64,000 bases of DNA, taken from NCBI GenBank assembly GCA_016713925.1, contig JADJOH010000008.1:434001-498000 (forward strand), read 5' to 3'. This DNA is from Bacteroidota bacterium (lineage in GTDB: Bacteria > Bacteroidota > Bacteroidia > AKYH767-A > OLB10). The notes under the pieces are model-generated. The model was given only the letters and a program-made list of their open reading frames with translations, did not search any database and was not told the origin of the DNA. This document shows positions 63,901 to 64,000 of the stretch, in pieces (position 1 is the stretch's first letter; each line of letters begins with the position of its first letter). The position numbers and the translations under genes are program-made.

Positions 63901-64000
63901 TTCCGGAACAGCAGTACTTGGCACCAATGGCCAGGCGAGCTTTACTTTCCCGGCTGCCATTAATGGTGCAAACGGTTACATCGCGGTGTTCCATCGTAAT
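54980..64000 (+). CDS. Second giant surface protein, main part, running past the window end
   Basis: The frame is open for 9021 bases without a stop to base 64000; with the N-terminal part it encodes more than 3420 residues. It holds the rest of beta-helix module 1 and a homologous module 2 (to about 57750), a CARDB-like linker, then a long series of Ig-like domains with WYDVATGGTALGTGS / WYADSTGGALLGTGS / WWSAATGGTRLAVGS cores. Four of these are interrupted by inserted domains (about 58566-59121, 59880-60372, 61100-61632, 61995-62578). SprB-like repeats and the LIEG module follow from about 63733, identical in design to the end of the preceding giant. A dockerin-like tail is expected just outside. 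Confidence 0.85.
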   Translation, partial: MGIRLTNSADSNVISNCQINTLANSTSSNYAGIIMSGSATAATTAGDNGDGNLFIGNTIINGYYGFTLCGNSTAPFAANNSIINNDIIDHYFYGIYVVNAENSIISGNSLHHDSRATTTTTYGVYLTTNCISTQVSENRIYNFFLGNALSTSTSYSIYVAGDGTLGTENKLFNNIIYSIRGNGAQYGIYNTTGDYMQAYHNTISFDDAAATLGASYGIYQTGAVTSVDIRNNIISITRGGTGTRYGLGFVTAGTYITSNNNDIYLNSGGTDSIGIYTTLPFTTLANWQTANGGAYDGSSVSLDPLFADPGNGDFTPANPGVNSNGANVGVAADILGNPRTLAAPDPGAYEWTPLGADAGITWVSPLPPVGLGNQTITVQITNAQTATITSLDLAYTDGVSTVTETFSSLNITAGNNQQFSFTTPYNLTGNADLRAYVNLVNGAIDDNQANDTTAVQNFCPALNGVYSIDSALPTSGTNFQTFTDAVNQMICGGVVGPVTLNVVAGSGPYNEQILIPAIVGASATNTITFNGNLETLAFASANTNQRAVITLSGADHIYIDSLTIDASGGTYGYGVHLISQADSNKITNCVVNTTANQTTTNFAGIVMSGSLASATTAGNSGNGNEISGNTITNGYYGITVVGTSAAPFISGNRVVNNSITDHYLYGVYSLGNTGTEFVGNNIRQLNRTSTSTTYGLFLTTNTIGAKVERNRIHDFLVATPTSTSTVYGIYVAGDALLGSENKLVNNLIHTLGGNGVQYGIYNTGGNHMWAWHNTIALDAAASTLGTTYGIYQTTVADSLQYYNNNISITRGGTGARYGIFFNTAGTYIKSNYNNIYVNTPGADSIGSYAATAFTTLANWQTANSSAYDQQSINFDPQFVDPSLGNYQPSVVALNNAGTPLGVTEDINGAVRNLTTPDIGAYEYLIATEDIGVTLLITPAPIASACYTANETITLRIRNYGLNAIDFSLNPATITCNVTGATVATLTGTPSGILPINGTLDVVMSTTLDMTAIGIYTFNATVSMTGDGNAANDAMTPTTRTTAASLGSISADVSTICVTGAPTLTLTGAIGNVQWQESLIGNTGPWTNVGTNSNVYTPGSSITDTTWYQAEVTCNAFSGTTNVVQVDYLLPQILSTVNDSVCGQGSVTLSATSTGQGTINWYDVATGGTALGTGSTFTTNITGTTTFYAEEQLSGGGGSAAAIQITEIDLGASDQLEIQNVSPNTINVTGWKVAVSNSYTDITSVNTIVQTLSGSMTPGQTMTWTDATAGPNYWGNNLFWNPGAFPSFSGWAAILDNNNNLVDVLFMNWPSANIQSASISIPSGPTITIGSQWSGDGVNISTVAATQSVSRQGTSDNNAATDFSIINLSIGSTNPGMTIPFTGFGCSSTRVAALGVSTSAPAITVTPGNALCPGDSIGLQVSSINDPNYEYTWTSNPGGFNQSGNGPFYVTPLVNTTYYVSALDTSSGGTGGCFITDSIVVIPLASFSAGTVSATGPYCITGEPTISVAGASGFIQWQESTVSGNGPWTNVGISNSSTYLPGTVTQTTYYRVIVSCISTTDSSNVDTVFVYNPQVLTANGDTRCGPGTLNLTATTDPGYNLNWYADSTGGALLGTGSPFTTPLVLQTDTFYVESNSGTGSSDSLQVPLASGGTTGVYHHMFTVSSPNGMQINKIGIKCNNTVGTLTAWDIYYRPDDFKLVAGANTSSAGWILVSTVTNVPSQGATAYTTIATGISIDIPAGATYSIYVAPATGATHQYGTSVAGTVVGTNAVGSVIAGYRGSALFNCTTTSGFPVVSLEYSVGCPSTRVPVIATVTPSPAVQIAGNTTICQGDSTNLTVVAGLLDYTNFNWFPTTGLSDTAGTSIYALPTVTTKYYLLASGNINNCQAVDSITIIVNSFNLNVSVNNPIVCGASDSSQITTTVSAGTYTYLWTPSAGLSADNIPDPKARPTGASEVYTLAVTDSLTGCTKYQSVTIYKSSPDVLTTVTDTVCGIDQVTLTATGTPGGEISWWSAATGGTRLAVGSPFTPTIGTTTNFYVEVRDTITQTPVSTGFNGATIATDPNAAGNMFDITAINNVRISGFDVHLNNDTLAPSDISVYYKAGSYSGFATNAGAWTLAGSATGVVSAGNGVPTNLPMNLDVYIPAGQTYGFYIVVTNLGSSNSLVYNASGISPAQFAVAASDFNVQVKSGTVVFGPFTGQVAAPLNRLWNGNVKYSIGCISARDTVEAVSLTAPSISLTTLPNDTICAGSSVTLQASSANDPNYSYVWNPGGLPGASVLVSPTAKTKYYVTATDVSTGGTAGCITVDSVTINVSPLPLIDATPTSVSVCGGGTANLSVTNLTPAETTFGTQANQNTSTTYPAPYSVYYGAQRMQMLITAAELSAAGYNAGSPLAGIKFPVVSLGPNWGVSLTSCNSFQMSIGNTALTTLTAFQTGLTQVIAPGNFTPAVGYGNTHTFNTPFVWNGTSNIIIETTFGNNIAGVANDHVIQYNTGTSYQSTIVYRADNVTAAAAAVATTVSLSFSARPDFKFVSNTALTYQWSPVTGLNNPTSATPVLTVPPGMNQYYYVTATNPSTGCTAMDSILVSAISNPKPIIADNDTTLCNPDFIYVNVVDTGLYVGGYPAGTNFTWSAIGVPIPDLDSISSSNGSSYSVIVTLPSGCSASSDTAIILTKSVAVVDVITPASCTGGGSIAVTVTSGLPNYNYIWSTDLAQTNIISNVTKANNQDTLSNLTAGTYYLQVYDEAGTPASCNSGVLTYVVSGSSPIVIDSVVGTDISCNGFADGSATVYWTGGTTPYNILWSDGNTNATRAVTAAASLTVIVSDNSGCADTSSVTINEPASITLTLSSTNESAPAANDGTASVVIAGGTPGYIIEWYDALFTLIGSGTPITGLTGGTYTAVVTDTNGCQGFDNVVITTNTNAILNLTMLIEGMYDGTGGLVPALLNSGVGVSPTECDTIRVEIRDQLNTLTVLASGTAVLGTNGQASFTFPAAINGANGYIAVFHRN

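Overview
The window comes from a Bacteroidota chromosome, probably an environmental or uncultured lineage that I cannot resolve further. The evidence is type IX secretion (T9SS) sorting tails and SprB-type repeats in giant surface proteins, a CzcA-type metal pump fused to a TolC-like domain, several starts preceded by the Bacteroidota -7 promoter element TAnnTTTG, and little sign of Shine-Dalgarno sequences.

Layout. 1-5.3 kb: a 5'-truncated SOUL heme-binding protein, a sterol-desaturase-family membrane hydroxylase and a 1038-residue secreted BNR/sortilin-like propeller protein. 5.4-7.4 kb: a relic of a surface-protein C-terminal module, then a three-gene HipB-HipS-HipT toxin-antitoxin operon behind four regularly spaced palindromic operators, the last touching the hipB start codon. 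7.6-10 kb: a PfkB-family sugar kinase and a carboxypeptidase-regulatory-domain envelope protein. 10.4-19.1 kb: an AT-rich run of secreted T9SS proteins, including a giant adhesin (about 2430 residues, split by one frameshift) with an ice-binding-like domain, followed by a decayed IS21 istA fragment. 19.9-25.9 kb: a heavy-metal RND efflux operon (small His-rich protein, CzcA-TolC fusion, lipoprotein adaptor). 26.1-28.8 kb: a cobalamin-binding mutase subunit, an enoyl-CoA hydratase, an acylphosphatase broken by one stop codon, a 10-bp minisatellite and an unknown gene. 28.9-32.7 kb: an OmpA-like lipoprotein, an unknown secreted protein and a frameshifted RemB/Wzi-like outer-membrane protein, all in one direction. 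33-36 kb: a WecA/TagO-type transferase and an MltD-like LysM lytic transglycosylase. 36.2-38.1 kb: tRNA-Gln(TTG), a 160-bp tandem repeat array and mnmD, whose product modifies U34 of that tRNA class. 38.1-47.1 kb: thioredoxin, flippase, lipoprotein, exonuclease III, a large outer-membrane protein of unknown function, a repeat-rich spacer and a coiled-coil membrane protein. 47.6-64 kb: two adjacent giant surface proteins (1925 residues, and more than 3400 residues running off the window).

The most unusual feature is the architecture of those two giants. Their SprB and Ig-like repeats are interrupted, repeatedly and at equivalent positions, by whole inserted domains, several resembling lamin-tail domains. 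They share a C-terminal module of a beta-rich 'LIEG' domain that in the first protein is followed by a paired dockerin-like calcium motif, instead of an obvious T9SS type A tail. A third, dead copy of this module lies at 5.4 kb.

Three long genes carry single-base frameshifts in short homopolymers. These may be assembly errors rather than biology, and should be checked in reads before the genes are called broken. All family assignments are from reading motifs; no database search was run.
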